Positions 1 through 9,624 are shown, counted from the stretch's first letter. The stretch: 64,000 nucleotides of DNA from Porticoccaceae bacterium (GCA_023228865.1 JALOAH010000008.1:1-64000); one strand, 5' to 3'. Notes: a model not told the origin generated them from the sequence alone. Translations and numbers: made by a program.

Positions 1-1406
1 ATATCGCTCGAGAGCGCGGCTATGAGCTGGATATGCCGGGCTATGACGCCTGTATGGCGGCGCAGAAGGCTCGAGCCCGCGCTGCCAGCCAGTTTGGCGT
101 CGACTACACCGCCGGAATTCATGTCAGTGGTGCCACTCGATTTGTCGGCTACGGCGCTACCCAAAGCAGTGGTCAGATTGTCGGTCTTTTTGTCGATGGC
201 CAGGAAGTCGATGAAATCAGTGAAGGTCAGCAGGCCGTGGTGATTTTGGACGAAACGCCCTTTTATGCCGAATCCGGCGGCCAGGCTGGAGACAGTGGCT
301 ATCTGGAGGCTGCTGAAGGTCGTTTTGAGGTTCGCGATTGCCGCAAACAGGGCAGCGTGCACCTCCATATTGGCCAGATGCTGACGGGTACCTTGAAAAA
401 ATCCGCTGCCGTTGAATCCGAAGTGGATGGGCGAGTGCGAAGCGCCACGGCTCTGAATCACTCCGCCACCCACCTTCTCCACGCCGCCCTTCGCGAAGTG
501 CTCGGAGATCATGTCACCCAGCAGGGTTCCCTGGTAAATTCACAGCGCCTGCGCTTTGATTTCTCTCACCCTGAAGCCCTGAGCCAAAAACAGATTCATG
601 ACATCGAAAAGCGGGTGAATGAAGAAATTCGCCGCAATACGCCGGTACAAACCGAATTGTTGGCCATGGAGGCGGCACAGCAAAAAGGTGCCATGGCACT
701 TTTTGGTGAAAAATACGGCGACGAAGTTCGTGTTCTCACCATGGGCGAGGGCTTTTCCATTGAATTGTGCGGCGGCACCCACGCAACCCGCACCGGCGAT
801 ATTGGCATCATGAGAATAGTTTCTGAAGCCGGCATTGCCTCTGGCGTGCGCCGAATAGAGGCGGTCACCGGCAGCAACGCCCTGACCCTGTTTGATGAGC
901 TGGATGGCACCCTGGATAGGGTGGCGGCGACCTTAAAAACATCCCGCTCCCAGCTTGAAGAAAAGGCTCGCCAGCTACAGGAACAGAACCGCCTCCTCGC
1001 CAAGGAAGTGGATGTCCTTAAAATGAAGCTGGCCAGCTCCTCCGGCAGCGACATTCTGGCATCTGCCCGGGATATTGGCGGTGCCAGGGTGCTGGCTATG
1101 ACCGTGGATGGCGCCGACGCCAAAACCCTGCGGGATCTTGTCGATCAGATGAAGTCGCGGGTTGATGATGGCGTTTTTCTTCTTGCCGCAGTGGAGGGTG
1201 ACAAGGTTGCTCTGACGGCTGGTGTCACCAAAAACCTGACTATGAAAATTAAAGCCGGTGATTTGATGAAGTTTGCCGCCGAACCCCTGGGTGGCAAAGG
1301 CGGTGGGCGTCCGGATATGGCTCAGGGGGGCGGCACCAACCCGGAAAAATTGCCCGAAGTCCTGGAATCTGTGTATGGCTGGGTGGAAAGCCAGCTAAGC
1401 AATTGA
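1..1406 (+). CDS. alaS: Alanyl-tRNA synthetase, C-terminal part (5' end outside window)
   Basis: Charges tRNA-Ala and edits mischarged Ser/Gly in the cytoplasm. The reading frame is open from base 3 and ends at TGA 1404-1406, so only about 467 of the roughly 870 residues usual for AlaS are present. The editing-domain zinc ligands are visible: HSATH at about residues 143-147 counted from the Met at 33, and CGGTH at about 246-250. The glycine-rich C-Ala segment (GGKGGGRPDMAQGGG) is near the end. The aminoacylation domain lies upstream of the window. Gene order alaS-lysC-csrA is conserved in pseudomonads (recalled). Identification is firm. Confidence 0.97.
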   Translation, partial: IARERGYELDMPGYDACMAAQKARARAASQFGVDYTAGIHVSGATRFVGYGATQSSGQIVGLFVDGQEVDEISEGQQAVVILDETPFYAESGGQAGDSGYLEAAEGRFEVRDCRKQGSVHLHIGQMLTGTLKKSAAVESEVDGRVRSATALNHSATHLLHAALREVLGDHVTQQGSLVNSQRLRFDFSHPEALSQKQIHDIEKRVNEEIRRNTPVQTELLAMEAAQQKGAMALFGEKYGDEVRVLTMGEGFSIELCGGTHATRTGDIGIMRIVSEAGIASGVRRIEAVTGSNALTLFDELDGTLDRVAATLKTSRSQLEEKARQLQEQNRLLAKEVDVLKMKLASSSGSDILASARDIGGARVLAMTVDGADAKTLRDLVDQMKSRVDDGVFLLAAVEGDKVALTAGVTKNLTMKIKAGDLMKFAAEPLGGKGGGRPDMAQGGGTNPEKLPEVLESVYGWVESQLSN

Positions 1407-1412
1407 ACCCAA

Positions 1413-1459
1413 GGCAATTAAACTGCTTCGCACGGGGCTTTTTTTGGTGTTTAATTGCC
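1413..1459. repeat. 11-bp inverted repeat between alaS and lysC
   Basis: Arms GGCAATTAAAC (1413-1423) and GTTTAATTGCC (1449-1459) are perfect complements around a 25-nt loop. The loop contains a run of seven T (1439-1445). The T-run is inside the loop rather than after the stem, so this is not a textbook intrinsic terminator. It could still end alaS transcripts or shape the lysC leader. Confidence 0.55.
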
Positions 1460-1519
1460 GCCTTTTGCAAGAACCGATTGAGTCGTTCACAAGCTGGAAA
1501 CCGCTGACAACGCGGAGTA

Positions 1520-1550
1520 CGCTCAGGGGGTAAACATCTCGACCTGAGCG
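1520..1550. repeat. 8-bp hairpin in the lysC leader
   Basis: CGCTCAGG (1520-1527) pairs perfectly with CCTGAGCG (1543-1550) over a 15-nt loop, about 60 nt before the lysC start. No lysine-riboswitch core was recognised around it. Function unknown. Confidence 0.35.
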
Positions 1551-1607
1551 GCGACCGGTAAACAGGTTCTGGCGCTATGGTGACAATTTGGGAGTGAATC
1601 AAAAACC

Positions 1608-2840
1608 ATGAGTTTGATCGTTCAAAAATACGGTGGCACGTCTGTAGGCAGTGTTGAGCGTATCGAGGCTGTTGCCGACAAGGTCAAGGCTTTCTCTGCC
1701 ACTGGCCACCAGGTTGTGGTGGTGGTTTCCGCCATGAGCGGTGAAACCAATCGTCTTATCGGGCTTGCCAATCAAATCCACGAAAGCCCCAACCCGCGGG
1801 AAATGGATGTTCTTGTTTCCACGGGTGAGCAGGTCACTATCGCCCTGCTTGCCATGGCGCTGGAAAAGAAAGGTTGCCCGGCGCGATCCTATACCGGAAC
1901 CCAGGTGAAAATTCTCACCGATAACGCCCACACCAAGGCGCGAATCCAGGATATTGATACCGCGCGGATGAAAGCGGATCTCGATAACGGTTATGTGCTG
2001 GTAGTTGCGGGTTTCCAGGGTGTGGATCCCGACGGCAATATCACCACTCTTGGCCGCGGCGGTTCCGACACCACAGCGGTGGCGCTTGCCGCTGCCCTCA
2101 AAGCGGATGAATGTCAGATATACACCGATGTCGACGGGGTCTACACCACAGATCCCAGGGTTGAGCCCAGGGCTCGCCGTCTCGACAAGATTACGTTTGA
2201 AGAAATGCTCGAAATGGCCAGTCAGGGCTCCAAGGTATTGCAGATTCGCTCGGTGGAATTTGCGGGCAAATACAGGGTTCCGCTGCGGGTGCTGTCCAGT
2301 TTTCAGGATGGGCCGGGCACGTTGATTACTCTTGAAGAAGGGGTTGAAATGGAAAATCCAATTGTTGCAGGTATCGCCTTTAACCGCGATGAGGCCAAAC
2401 TCACCATTCAGGGCATTCCCGACAGCCCTGGTGTGGCCTACCAGATTCTTGGTCCGGTGAGCGACGCCAATATTGAAGTTGACGTTATTGTGCAGAATGT
2501 GGCGGAAGATGGCACCACCTCGCTGACCTTTACCGTACATCGCAATGATATGAAAAGAGCGGCTTCTATTCTTGAAGCGGTGGCCAAAACCCTTGACGCC
2601 AAGCCCCCGGTCACCGACGACAGAATTGCCAAGCTCGCCATTGTGGGTGTTGGCATGCGTTCCCACGCGGGCGTGGCCGCCAAGATGTTTAAGGCTTTGG
2701 CCAGCGAAAACATTAATATTCAAATGATCAGTACATCGGAAATCAAAATAACCGTGGTTATTGAAGAAAAATACCTCGAACTTGCTGTTCGGGCGCTACA
2801 TTCCGCCTTTGAGCTGGAAGCAGCTGAAAATGTTGACTAA
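1608..2840 (+). CDS. lysC: Aspartate kinase
   Basis: Phosphorylates aspartate, the first step towards Lys, Thr, Met and diaminopimelate. The 410 residues match monofunctional, allosteric aspartokinases. The N-terminal kinase signature KYGGTSVG is at residues 7-14, and two ACT domains occupy roughly residues 265-400, where Lys/Thr feedback would act. The ATG at 1608 follows GGGAG at about 1590. No homoserine dehydrogenase is fused. An alternative internal start for a beta subunit, as in Bacillus, was not evident. Confidence 0.95.
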   Translation: MSLIVQKYGGTSVGSVERIEAVADKVKAFSATGHQVVVVVSAMSGETNRLIGLANQIHESPNPREMDVLVSTGEQVTIALLAMALEKKGCPARSYTGTQVKILTDNAHTKARIQDIDTARMKADLDNGYVLVVAGFQGVDPDGNITTLGRGGSDTTAVALAAALKADECQIYTDVDGVYTTDPRVEPRARRLDKITFEEMLEMASQGSKVLQIRSVEFAGKYRVPLRVLSSFQDGPGTLITLEEGVEMENPIVAGIAFNRDEAKLTIQGIPDSPGVAYQILGPVSDANIEVDVIVQNVAEDGTTSLTFTVHRNDMKRAASILEAVAKTLDAKPPVTDDRIAKLAIVGVGMRSHAGVAAKMFKALASENINIQMISTSEIKITVVIEEKYLELAVRALHSAFELEAAENVD

Positions 2841-2857
2841 AACAATTATATTGAGAT

Positions 2858-2903
2858 CATTGCTGAAAAATGGGTAATAAGTCCTGCCAATTTTTCAGTA
2901 ATG
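2858..2903. terminator. Imperfect hairpin between lysC and csrA
   Basis: The segment around CTGAAAAAT (2863-2871) is complementary to ATTTTTCAG (2890-2898). Flanking pairs extend it to about 16 bp with a mismatch and a bulge. It follows the lysC stop by about 18 nt. Without a clean T-tract, termination is only an inference. Confidence 0.4.
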
Positions 2904-2979
2904 ATTAATAATAAAAACATACTCAAGAACGAAGCTGATCCATGAGGGTCAAACAAGCAGATAGAAATAGGAGATTGAC

Positions 2980-3162
2980 ATGCTGATTTTAACGAGAAGG
3001 GTTGGAGAAACTCTGGTTGTTGGTGATGATGTCACCGTGACCGTTTTGGGTGTGAAAGGTAATCAGATTCGTTTGGGAGTTAACGCTCCGAAAGACGTGT
3101 CCGTTCACCGCGAAGAAATTTATCAGCGCATACAGCAGGAAAAAAGTCAGGATAAAGACTGA
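2980..3162 (+). CDS. csrA: Carbon storage regulator CsrA/RsmA
   Basis: Small dimeric RNA-binding protein that binds GGA motifs near ribosome sites and controls translation and stability of many mRNAs. The 60 residues are the family's usual size and start [17 protein letters not shown], with the conserved beta-1 RNA-binding strand (LILTRR) and VHREEIY near the C-terminus. The ATG at 2980 follows AGGAGA at about 2970. That site contains a GGA, so self-repression as in E. coli is possible (inference). It sits between lysC and tRNA-Ser as in pseudomonads. Confidence 0.97.
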   Translation: MLILTRRVGETLVVGDDVTVTVLGVKGNQIRLGVNAPKDVSVHREEIYQRIQQEKSQDKD

Positions 3163-3202
3163 TGTCAAAGGGCTGTTAGCGCCTTTTGCCATGATTTACC
3201 CC

Positions 3203-3230
3203 TTTGATTATTCTCGCGGTATGGTATGAT
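3203..3230 (+). promoter_or_regulatory. Probable promoter of tRNA-Ser
   Basis: A -10-like TATGAT at 3225-3230 lies 16 nt after TTTGAT (3203-3208) or 15 nt after TTGATT (3204-3209). It would start transcription about 57 nt before the tRNA. Assigned by eye only. Confidence 0.45.
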
Positions 3231-3293
3231 GCCGCCCTCGCAAACAGGGATGAACTTCCACCGGAAGTGAGTCGGTTTTACTGTTGCAGTTAC

Positions 3294-3384
3294 GGTGAGG
3301 TGGCCGAGTGGCTGAAGGCGCTCCCCTGCTAAGGGAGTATAGGCTAATCCCCTATCGAGGGTTCGAATCCCTCCCTCACCGCCA
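3294..3384 (+). tRNA. tRNA-Ser(GCU)
   Basis: The acceptor arms GGTGAGG (3294-3300) and CCTCACC (3374-3380) pair fully. They are followed by discriminator G and an encoded CCA (3382-3384). The anticodon stem CTCCC/GGGAG encloses the loop CTGCTAA, giving anticodon GCU for AGC/AGU codons. A long variable arm and the GTTCGAATC T-arm identify it as a class II serine tRNA. Confidence 0.97.
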
Positions 3385-3390
3385 AATTAA

Positions 3391-3417
3391 AAACCCCGGC
3401 TTTGACCGGGGTTTTTT
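3391..3417 (+). terminator. Intrinsic terminator after tRNA-Ser
   Basis: AAACCCCGG (3391-3399) and CCGGGGTTT pair around a 6-nt loop and run into TTTTTT. It begins only 6 nt after the tRNA CCA end. Confidence 0.9.
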
Positions 3418-3782
3418 ATGGCTGTTTTGGGCAGTTGTTGAATATTTCAGTGGTTATATTGCCTGGCCGGAAAATTGCGGCATTACATACTGAAATTGGG
3501 GGCTTGCCCTGATATTTCAGGCTTAAAGGTAATTGCTGTTCGGTAACCGTTTACTAGCAGGTTCGCTGCCCTGCGCAGCGCTTAGGTTCTCGGCTCGAAT
3601 CACCCGATCCCGGCGCGAAAATTCCGGGAACTGATGCAGCTTTTGAACCGAGCGGTTGGTGTAACTCTGAGGTGGTGATTCGACTTCCCCGCTCAGGCTT
3701 TGGCTGCTTTGTTCGATGGTCTCTTCGCTACCGTGAAAACCCTTCTATACTGTGCGGGGGAGCCTGTTATCTGGCCTGGGTA
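3418..3782. other. Intergenic stretch upstream of suf, no gene seen
   Basis: No frame gives a convincing protein and no second tRNA can be folded. A possible -10 (TATACT, 3746-3751) is present, with only a weak -35 before it. A short CCCGG/CCGGG hairpin lies near 3609-3628. The IscR-type operator follows immediately downstream. Confidence 0.5.
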
Positions 3783-3807
3783 ATACTTGACTAAATTAGT
3801 CGGGTAT
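3783..3807 (+). promoter_or_regulatory. IscR type 1 operator upstream of sufB
   Basis: The 25-nt site starts ATAC, carries the half-sites TTGACT and AGTCGG separated by AAATT, and ends GTAT. It fits every position of the E. coli type 1 IscR consensus as recalled (ATASYYGACTRWWWYAGTCRRSTAT). It lies about 50 nt before the sufB ATG and overlaps a possible -10 (TAATAC, 3781-3786). Repression of suf by [2Fe-2S]-IscR when clusters are plentiful is the likely role. No iscR gene is present in the window. Confidence 0.8.
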
Positions 3808-3855
3808 GACAAAGTGGCTGGTAGCAGTAAATCGTCGCCTTGAGGTAACCATAGT

Positions 3856-5295
3856 ATGTCGCAGCAACAGATTGAAAAGGTCATTAAGCGTGATTACGCG
3901 GCTGGTTTCAGCACCGATATTGAAGCGGAGACGCTTCCGCCCGGCCTGAATGCGGACGTCATCCGGTTTATTTCCGCTAAAAAAAATGAGCCGGAATGGC
4001 TGTTGCAGTGGCGTCTCGAAGCCTATGAAATCTGGAAGGCGATGGAAGAGCCCACCTGGGCGCACGTCCATTATCCGCAAATCAATTTTGACGAAATATC
4101 CTATTTTTCTTCGCCCAAAAGTCTGGAAAACAGACCCAAAAGTCTCGATGAAGTCGACCCGGAACTTCTCGCCACCTACGACAAATTGGGTATTCCTCTC
4201 CATGAGCAGCAAATTCTTGCCGGCGTCGCCATGGATGTGGTGTTTGACTCCGTGTCGGTAGTGACCACCTTTCGCGAAAAACTGGCGGAAGCCGGAGTTA
4301 TTTTCTGCCCCATCTCGGAAGCGGTGCGGGAATACCCAGAGTTGGTGCGCAAATATCTGGGCACGGTGGTGCCCCGTGCCGACAACTATTATGCCGCCTT
4401 GAACAGTGCTGTTTTCAGTGACGGCTCCTTCGTCTACATTCCCAAAGGGGTGCGCTGCCCGATGGAATTGTCCACCTATTTTCGTATCAACGAAGCCTCA
4501 ACCGGCCAGTTTGAGCGCACCCTGATTGTTGCCGACGAAGGCAGTCACGTCAGCTATCTTGAAGGCTGCACCGCGCCCATGCGCGATGACAATCAGCTCC
4601 ATGCCGCGGTGGTAGAGCTTGTCGCCCTCGACAATGCCGAAATCAAATACTCAACGGTGCAGAACTGGTACCCAGGGGATGAAAACGGTAAAGGCGGTAT
4701 TTACAACTTTGTCACCAAGCGCGGCGTCGCCTACACCAATTCGAAAATTTCCTGGACACAAGTGGAAACCGGCTCCGCGATCACCTGGAAGTACCCGAGC
4801 TGTATTTTGCGCGGTGATAACAGTATTGGCGAATTCTACTCTGTTGCCCTTACCAACAATCTGCAGCAGGCGGACACGGGCACCAAGATGAGCCATTTTG
4901 GCAAAAACACCAAGTCCACCATTATCTCCAAAGGCATTTCCGCAGGCCGCAGTTCCAATGCCTATCGCGGCTTGGTGCGCATGGGTAACAGGGCGGAGGG
5001 GGCGCGCAATTACACCCAGTGCGACTCTCTTCTCATCGGCGACCTCTGCGCCGCCCACACCTTTCCCTATATTGAAAGCCGAAATCCCAGCGCGGTTATC
5101 GAGCACGAGGCCACCACCTCCAAGGTCAGTGACGACCAGTTGTATCTGTGTAAGCAGCGCGGTATCGATGCTGAAAAAGCCGTATCCATGATTGTTAACG
5201 GGTTCTGTAAAGAGGTGTTCAGGGAACTGCCCATGGAATTTGCCATGGAAGCCAAGAAACTGCTCGAAGTGAGTCTTGAGGGTTCGGTTGGTTAG
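3856..5295 (+). CDS. sufB: Fe-S cluster assembly scaffold SufB
   Basis: Core subunit of the cytoplasmic SufBC2D scaffold on which [4Fe-4S] clusters are built. The 479 residues are close to E. coli SufB (495). The GCTAP motif puts a cysteine at 238 (equivalent to E. coli C254) and TQCDSLL puts one at 389 (equivalent to C405, essential for cluster assembly). First gene of sufBCDS-A-T-E, with the IscR-type operator just upstream. The ATG at 3856 follows GAGGTAACC. Confidence 0.97.
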   Translation: MSQQQIEKVIKRDYAAGFSTDIEAETLPPGLNADVIRFISAKKNEPEWLLQWRLEAYEIWKAMEEPTWAHVHYPQINFDEISYFSSPKSLENRPKSLDEVDPELLATYDKLGIPLHEQQILAGVAMDVVFDSVSVVTTFREKLAEAGVIFCPISEAVREYPELVRKYLGTVVPRADNYYAALNSAVFSDGSFVYIPKGVRCPMELSTYFRINEASTGQFERTLIVADEGSHVSYLEGCTAPMRDDNQLHAAVVELVALDNAEIKYSTVQNWYPGDENGKGGIYNFVTKRGVAYTNSKISWTQVETGSAITWKYPSCILRGDNSIGEFYSVALTNNLQQADTGTKMSHFGKNTKSTIISKGISAGRSSNAYRGLVRMGNRAEGARNYTQCDSLLIGDLCAAHTFPYIESRNPSAVIEHEATTSKVSDDQLYLCKQRGIDAEKAVSMIVNGFCKEVFRELPMEFAMEAKKLLEVSLEGSVG

Positions 5296-5373
5296 AGATT
5301 TTCTGAGACCGTTTCAAGGCTGTGCCCGCAAGCTATAGCGCAAGTCAGATCTGTACATTGAGGTTAGAGAATC

Positions 5374-6120
5374 ATGCTGAAAATTGACAACTTATTCGCC
5401 AATGTTGGCGACAAGGAAATTATCAAGGGATTGTCCCTTGAGGTGAAACCCGGTGAAGTTCACGCCATTATGGGGCCAAACGGTTCCGGCAAAAGCACCC
5501 TGGGGCACGTTCTTGCCGGGCGTCCCGGCTATGAAGCCACTGCGGGTTCCGTGACGTTTCAGGGGCAGGATCTGCTTGCGCTGGAATCGGAAGTGCGCGC
5601 GCGGCTCGGCATCTTTCTCGCGTTCCAGTATCCGGTGGAAATTCCCGGTGTCAGTAATATGGAGTTTCTCAAAGCCTCAGTGGACGCAGTTCGCGAACAC
5701 CGCGGTGAAGAGCCACTGGATACTGTCAATTTTGTCAAACGTGCCCGTGAAGCCTGTAAAACGGTGGATCTGGATCAGGAATTTCTCAAGCGCGGTGTCA
5801 ACGAAGGTTTTTCCGGTGGCGAGAAGAAGCGCAACGAACTCATTCAAATGATGTTGTTGCAGCCGCAATTGGCGATTATGGATGAAACCGACAGCGGCCT
5901 CGATATCGACGCCCTTCAAGTGGTTGCCAGTGCCGTCAACGCCATGCGCAGCCCTGAGCGCTCCTTTATTTTGGTAACCCACTATCAGCGCCTGCTGGAT
6001 TATATCGAGCCGGACTTCGTCCATGTTCTGGCGGGCGGTCGTATCGTCAAATCCGGCGGCAAAGACCTCGCCCTTGAGCTGGAAGAAAAAGGTTATGCCT
6101 GGCTGGAGGGAGCTGCATAA
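5374..6120 (+). CDS. sufC: Suf complex ATPase SufC
   Basis: ABC-type ATPase that powers conformational change of the SufB-SufD heterodimer. The 248 residues contain Walker A GPNGSGKST (34-42), ABC signature FSGGEKKR (146-153) and Walker B ending LAIMDETDSGLD (about 166-177). The downstream switch His is in TH of the ILVTHYQR segment. The gap after sufB is 78 nt. The stop TAA shares its last base with the ATG of sufD, so the two are translationally coupled. Confidence 0.97.
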   Translation: MLKIDNLFANVGDKEIIKGLSLEVKPGEVHAIMGPNGSGKSTLGHVLAGRPGYEATAGSVTFQGQDLLALESEVRARLGIFLAFQYPVEIPGVSNMEFLKASVDAVREHRGEEPLDTVNFVKRAREACKTVDLDQEFLKRGVNEGFSGGEKKRNELIQMMLLQPQLAIMDETDSGLDIDALQVVASAVNAMRSPERSFILVTHYQRLLDYIEPDFVHVLAGGRIVKSGGKDLALELEEKGYAWLEGAA

Positions 6121-7412
6121 TGACCGATTTTATGCAACAGGTGGTCGATGAAACCGTTGCGCCTGTGTGGCTTCAGGATTGGCAGCAACAGGGGCGCTCA
6201 TTTTGGCAGTCCGCCGCGTTGCCCAATCGCAAAACAGAAGCCTGGCGTTTTACCAGTGTCGACGCCCTCAAACAGGCTTTTTCTTCGCCAAGCGCAGACT
6301 TTGGCAGTGGGGTGGTGCCGGAATTGCCCGACCTGGGTGGCGTCAGGCTGGTTTTTGTCAACGGCCAGTATCGTCCTGAATTGTCCAGCAAGGCGCTTCC
6401 GGAAGGGGTGACCCTGGTGCGCTTTGTCGATGCCAATGAAAATCAGGCAGCCCTGATTCGCGAAAAACTGGGCACCGCTGTCAAACATGAACAGCACCTG
6501 TTTGCTGCCCTCAACGCCGCCGCTCTGGAAGATGGCCTGTTTCTCCAGGTTGCCGACAATGTTTCCGTGAAAGCGCCAATACAGCTGGTGTGGTCGGTAA
6601 CCGCCCAGGATCGCGCTTTTGCCGTGATGCAGCGTCTTTTAGTGCATATGGCCGCCAACAGCAATGCCACGCTGGTTGAGCATTTTGCTGGTGACCCCGC
6701 TGAAACTGCAGTATTCAGCAACGGCATCACCGAATTGTTTCTCGACGCTGGTGCGCAATTACAGCATCACCGTCTTCACCTGGAGCAGGGGGCTGCCATC
6801 CATATCGGCGGTGTTCACGCCAGACTTTCCCAGGACAGCAACCTGGAGAGCTTTCACCTGGCTGTGGGCAGTGAATTAAAGCGCATCGACATTGTGGTTG
6901 ACCACCAGGGGCAGGGCGCTTACTGCAACCTCAACGGCATTTATCTGGTCAGTAACAAGGATCACGTCGACTACCACACCTGCCTTGAACACAGCGTTCC
7001 CCAATGCACCAGCAGTGAAACCTTTCGCGGTATTGTCGGCGATCAGGCCAGCGCCGTCTTCAATGGCCGCATTCATATTCATCCCCACGCCCAGAAAACC
7101 CGGGCAGAACTGAGAAACAACAATCTCCTCACCAGCAATCGCGCTGTTATCAATACCAAGCCGGAGCTGGAAATTTATGCGGATGATGTTCAGTGTGCCC
7201 ACGGCGCCACGGTGGCACAGCTGGATCCGACAATTCTTCACTACATGCGGACTCGGGGTATCTCCCGCGCCGAAGCAGAGGTGATGATGAGCTACGGTTT
7301 TATTAATGAGTTGATTCGCGGGCTGCGCTGTGAGCCTTTGCGGGAATATCTCGAACCACTGCTGGCTCAGCGTTTAACTCCCAACTCCAAACTGACCAGA
7401 CATATCCCATGA
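6120..7412 (+). CDS. sufD: Fe-S cluster assembly protein SufD
   Basis: Partner of SufB in the SufBC2D scaffold, needed for iron entry. The 430 residues show the SufD C-terminal signature with H-A-H-A type surface (FNGRIHIHPHAQKT, then CAHGATVAQLD). The last includes the conserved His of the family that lies at the SufB-SufD interface. The start overlaps the sufC stop by one base, and the end overlaps sufS by 4 bases (ATGA). This marks tight operon organisation. Confidence 0.95.
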   Translation: MTDFMQQVVDETVAPVWLQDWQQQGRSFWQSAALPNRKTEAWRFTSVDALKQAFSSPSADFGSGVVPELPDLGGVRLVFVNGQYRPELSSKALPEGVTLVRFVDANENQAALIREKLGTAVKHEQHLFAALNAAALEDGLFLQVADNVSVKAPIQLVWSVTAQDRAFAVMQRLLVHMAANSNATLVEHFAGDPAETAVFSNGITELFLDAGAQLQHHRLHLEQGAAIHIGGVHARLSQDSNLESFHLAVGSELKRIDIVVDHQGQGAYCNLNGIYLVSNKDHVDYHTCLEHSVPQCTSSETFRGIVGDQASAVFNGRIHIHPHAQKTRAELRNNNLLTSNRAVINTKPELEIYADDVQCAHGATVAQLDPTILHYMRTRGISRAEAEVMMSYGFINELIRGLRCEPLREYLEPLLAQRLTPNSKLTRHIP

Positions 7413-8659
7413 ACACATCGCTAAAGGTTAGCAACCTGCCTGTTTTTGATGCCGAGGCCATTCGCCGGGATTTTCCTATCCTCAACCAACAGGTGAATGG
7501 TCATCCGCTGGTGTACCTGGACAATGCGGCGACTACCCAGAAGCCGGAACAGGTGATCACGGCGATCGCTAACTATTACCGCCACGACAACGCCAATGTT
7601 CATCGCGGCGTTCACACCCTCAGTGATCGAGCGACCCAGGCGTTTGAAAGCGCCCGCGAAACCACCAGCCGTTTTCTCAACAGCCCCAGTTCCAGGCAGA
7701 TTATCTGGGTGCGCGGCGTGACCGAAGCCATTAATCTGGTGGCGTACAGCTGGGGGCGTCATAACCTCAATGCCGGTGACCGCGTGCTGGTATCCCAGCT
7801 CGAGCACCATTCCAACATCGTCCCCTGGCAGATGATCTGCGCCGAGCGCGGCGCCGAAGTGGTAGCCATTCCCATCATGGCTACAGGGGATATCGATATC
7901 CACCAGCTTGAAGCCCTGCTCGATGAGCGCGTCAAAATGGTGGCCGTCAATCACGTCTCCAATGCATTGGGAACCGTTAACCCCATTGTCGACATCATTA
8001 AGCTGGCCCATGCCGCCGGAGCAAAAGTTCTCATTGACGGCGCTCAGTCGGTGGCGCATTGGCCTGTTGATGTCCAGGCACTGGGCTGTGATTTTTATGC
8101 GTTCTCTGGCCACAAGCTTTTTGGTCCCACGGGAATCGGGGTACTTTGGGGCAGGGAAGCTCTGTTGGATGCAATGCCCCCTTTTATGGGCGGTGGTGAA
8201 ATGATTGAAAGCGTCAGTTTTGCCGGCACCACATTCAATACGTTGCCATTTAAGTTTGAAGCGGGTACACCGGATATTGCCGGCGCCGTAGGGTTGGCTG
8301 CGGCCATCCACTACATTAATGGCATAGACAGAACCGCAGCGGCATTGCACGAACAGCAGCTGCTGCAAAAATCCATCGCCCTTGCCGATAACGTCGAGGG
8401 CTTAAAACGCATAGGCACGCCCCTCCATGGCGCGGGCATTTTCAGCTTTGTGGTGGATGGTATGCATCCCAGCGATCTGGGCATGCTCCTCGATCAACAG
8501 GGCATTGCGGTACGCACGGGTCACCACTGCGCCCAGCCATTGATGGATTACTACGGTCTTCCCGGTACGGTGCGGGCATCCTACTCAATTTACAATACCG
8601 AGGACGATGTTGAACGCCTGTTTGCCGGAATTCACAAAGCAAAAAAATTGTTTGCATAG
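7409..8659 (+). CDS. sufS: Cysteine desulfurase SufS
   Basis: PLP enzyme that removes sulfur from cysteine and passes it as persulfide to SufE. The 416 residues contain the PLP lysine K236 in SGHKLFGP and the catalytic C374 in RTGHHCAQP, the pattern of type II (SufS/CsdA) desulfurases. The start codon overlaps the sufD stop. The separate sufE gene three positions downstream fits the SufS-SufE relay. Confidence 0.97.
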   Translation: MNTSLKVSNLPVFDAEAIRRDFPILNQQVNGHPLVYLDNAATTQKPEQVITAIANYYRHDNANVHRGVHTLSDRATQAFESARETTSRFLNSPSSRQIIWVRGVTEAINLVAYSWGRHNLNAGDRVLVSQLEHHSNIVPWQMICAERGAEVVAIPIMATGDIDIHQLEALLDERVKMVAVNHVSNALGTVNPIVDIIKLAHAAGAKVLIDGAQSVAHWPVDVQALGCDFYAFSGHKLFGPTGIGVLWGREALLDAMPPFMGGGEMIESVSFAGTTFNTLPFKFEAGTPDIAGAVGLAAAIHYINGIDRTAAALHEQQLLQKSIALADNVEGLKRIGTPLHGAGIFSFVVDGMHPSDLGMLLDQQGIAVRTGHHCAQPLMDYYGLPGTVRASYSIYNTEDDVERLFAGIHKAKKLFA

Positions 8660-8683
8660 GCAGTATTTGAACAGAGGTGTGTT

Positions 8684-9037
8684 ATGACTGTGGAAAAATT
8701 TGATTTCGATAGTGCGATTTCAGTAACGCCTGCCGCCGCCAGGCACTTCAGAACTCAGCTCAAAGACAAGAATGGCAAATACCTGCGCATCAGCATTGCT
8801 CGAAATGGCTGTAGCGGCTACAAATACGTGTTTGAAGAGGTTGGCGAGGGTCAGGAAACTGATTTGACCCTTGATCTGGAGGATGGCCTCAAGGTGTTTG
8901 TCGCCCCCGATGCGATAAGTGTTCTCCATGGCGCGCAAATTGACTATGTTTTTGAAGGGGTCAATCAGGTTCTCACCATCAACAACCCCAATGTCACTGC
9001 CTCCTGTGGCTGTGGCGAAAGCTTTAGTATCGAGTAA
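8684..9037 (+). CDS. sufA: A-type Fe-S carrier (SufA-like)
   Basis: Carries assembled Fe-S clusters from the scaffold to client apoproteins. The 117 residues have the three invariant cysteines of HesB/IscA carriers: C43 in ARNGCSGYKY, and C108 and C110 in the terminal CGCGESF. The ATG at 8684 lies 24 nt after sufS. Operon position argues for SufA rather than IscA or ErpA, but sequence alone does not separate these paralogues. Confidence 0.85.
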   Translation: MTVEKFDFDSAISVTPAAARHFRTQLKDKNGKYLRISIARNGCSGYKYVFEEVGEGQETDLTLDLEDGLKVFVAPDAISVLHGAQIDYVFEGVNQVLTINNPNVTASCGCGESFSIE

Positions 9038-9052
9038 TCGGGATTTACCGCA

Positions 9053-9598
9053 ATGACCATGCAGCAGGAAAGAAAAATTCTGACCACTCAGCGGGCATGT
9101 CCCGGGCGCCTGGTACCCGTGGGCACGCCGGTGACCATTCCCGCCGATACCTTTGTGACATTGACCCAATCCCTGGGTGGCAACTACACCCTTATTTACA
9201 ACGGCAATATGGTCAGAGTTGACGGCACCGATGCCGACGCTCTGGGGCTGGAATCCCTGAAGCTCGAATTTCCCGCCCCTGTGGATGGCGGCATCGATGA
9301 GCAGCAGGTCTGGGGCGCACTGCGAACCATTTACGATCCGGAAATCCCTGTTGATCTGGTGAGCCTTGGTCTTATCTATGCTGTTCGCATCGACCAGGGC
9401 GAGGGGCTGGTGAATATTACCATGACCCTGACCGCACCCGGTTGCGGTATGGGGCCGGTGTTGGTGGGGGATGTTGAATACCGTGTTGCCCAGGTACCCA
9501 ATGTCCGCAAGGTTGCCGTTGAGCTGGTGTTTGATCCTCCCTGGAGCAGGGAGATGATGTCTGAGGAAGCTCAACTGGAAACCGGAATGTTTTATTAG
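9053..9598 (+). CDS. sufT: Fe-S maturation factor SufT
   Basis: MIP18/DUF59 family accessory factor for Fe-S protein maturation under high demand. The 181 residues have an N-terminal extension (about 1-80) followed by the MIP18 domain with DPEIPVDLVSLGLIY (95-109) and the conserved cysteine C131 in LTAPGCGMGP. Both the extension and the context within suf match SufT. It starts 15 nt after sufA. Confidence 0.9.
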   Translation: MTMQQERKILTTQRACPGRLVPVGTPVTIPADTFVTLTQSLGGNYTLIYNGNMVRVDGTDADALGLESLKLEFPAPVDGGIDEQQVWGALRTIYDPEIPVDLVSLGLIYAVRIDQGEGLVNITMTLTAPGCGMGPVLVGDVEYRVAQVPNVRKVAVELVFDPPWSREMMSEEAQLETGMFY

Positions 9599-9624
9599 TA
9601 TCAACAGACCCTAGAGATTGATCG

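Noticed and set aside
1460..1607. Lysine riboswitch before lysC
   Set aside because: Hairpins exist, but the conserved lysine-riboswitch core segments could not be found.
1599..2723. 374-codon minus-strand frame
   Set aside because: Antisense shadow of lysC with no start signals.
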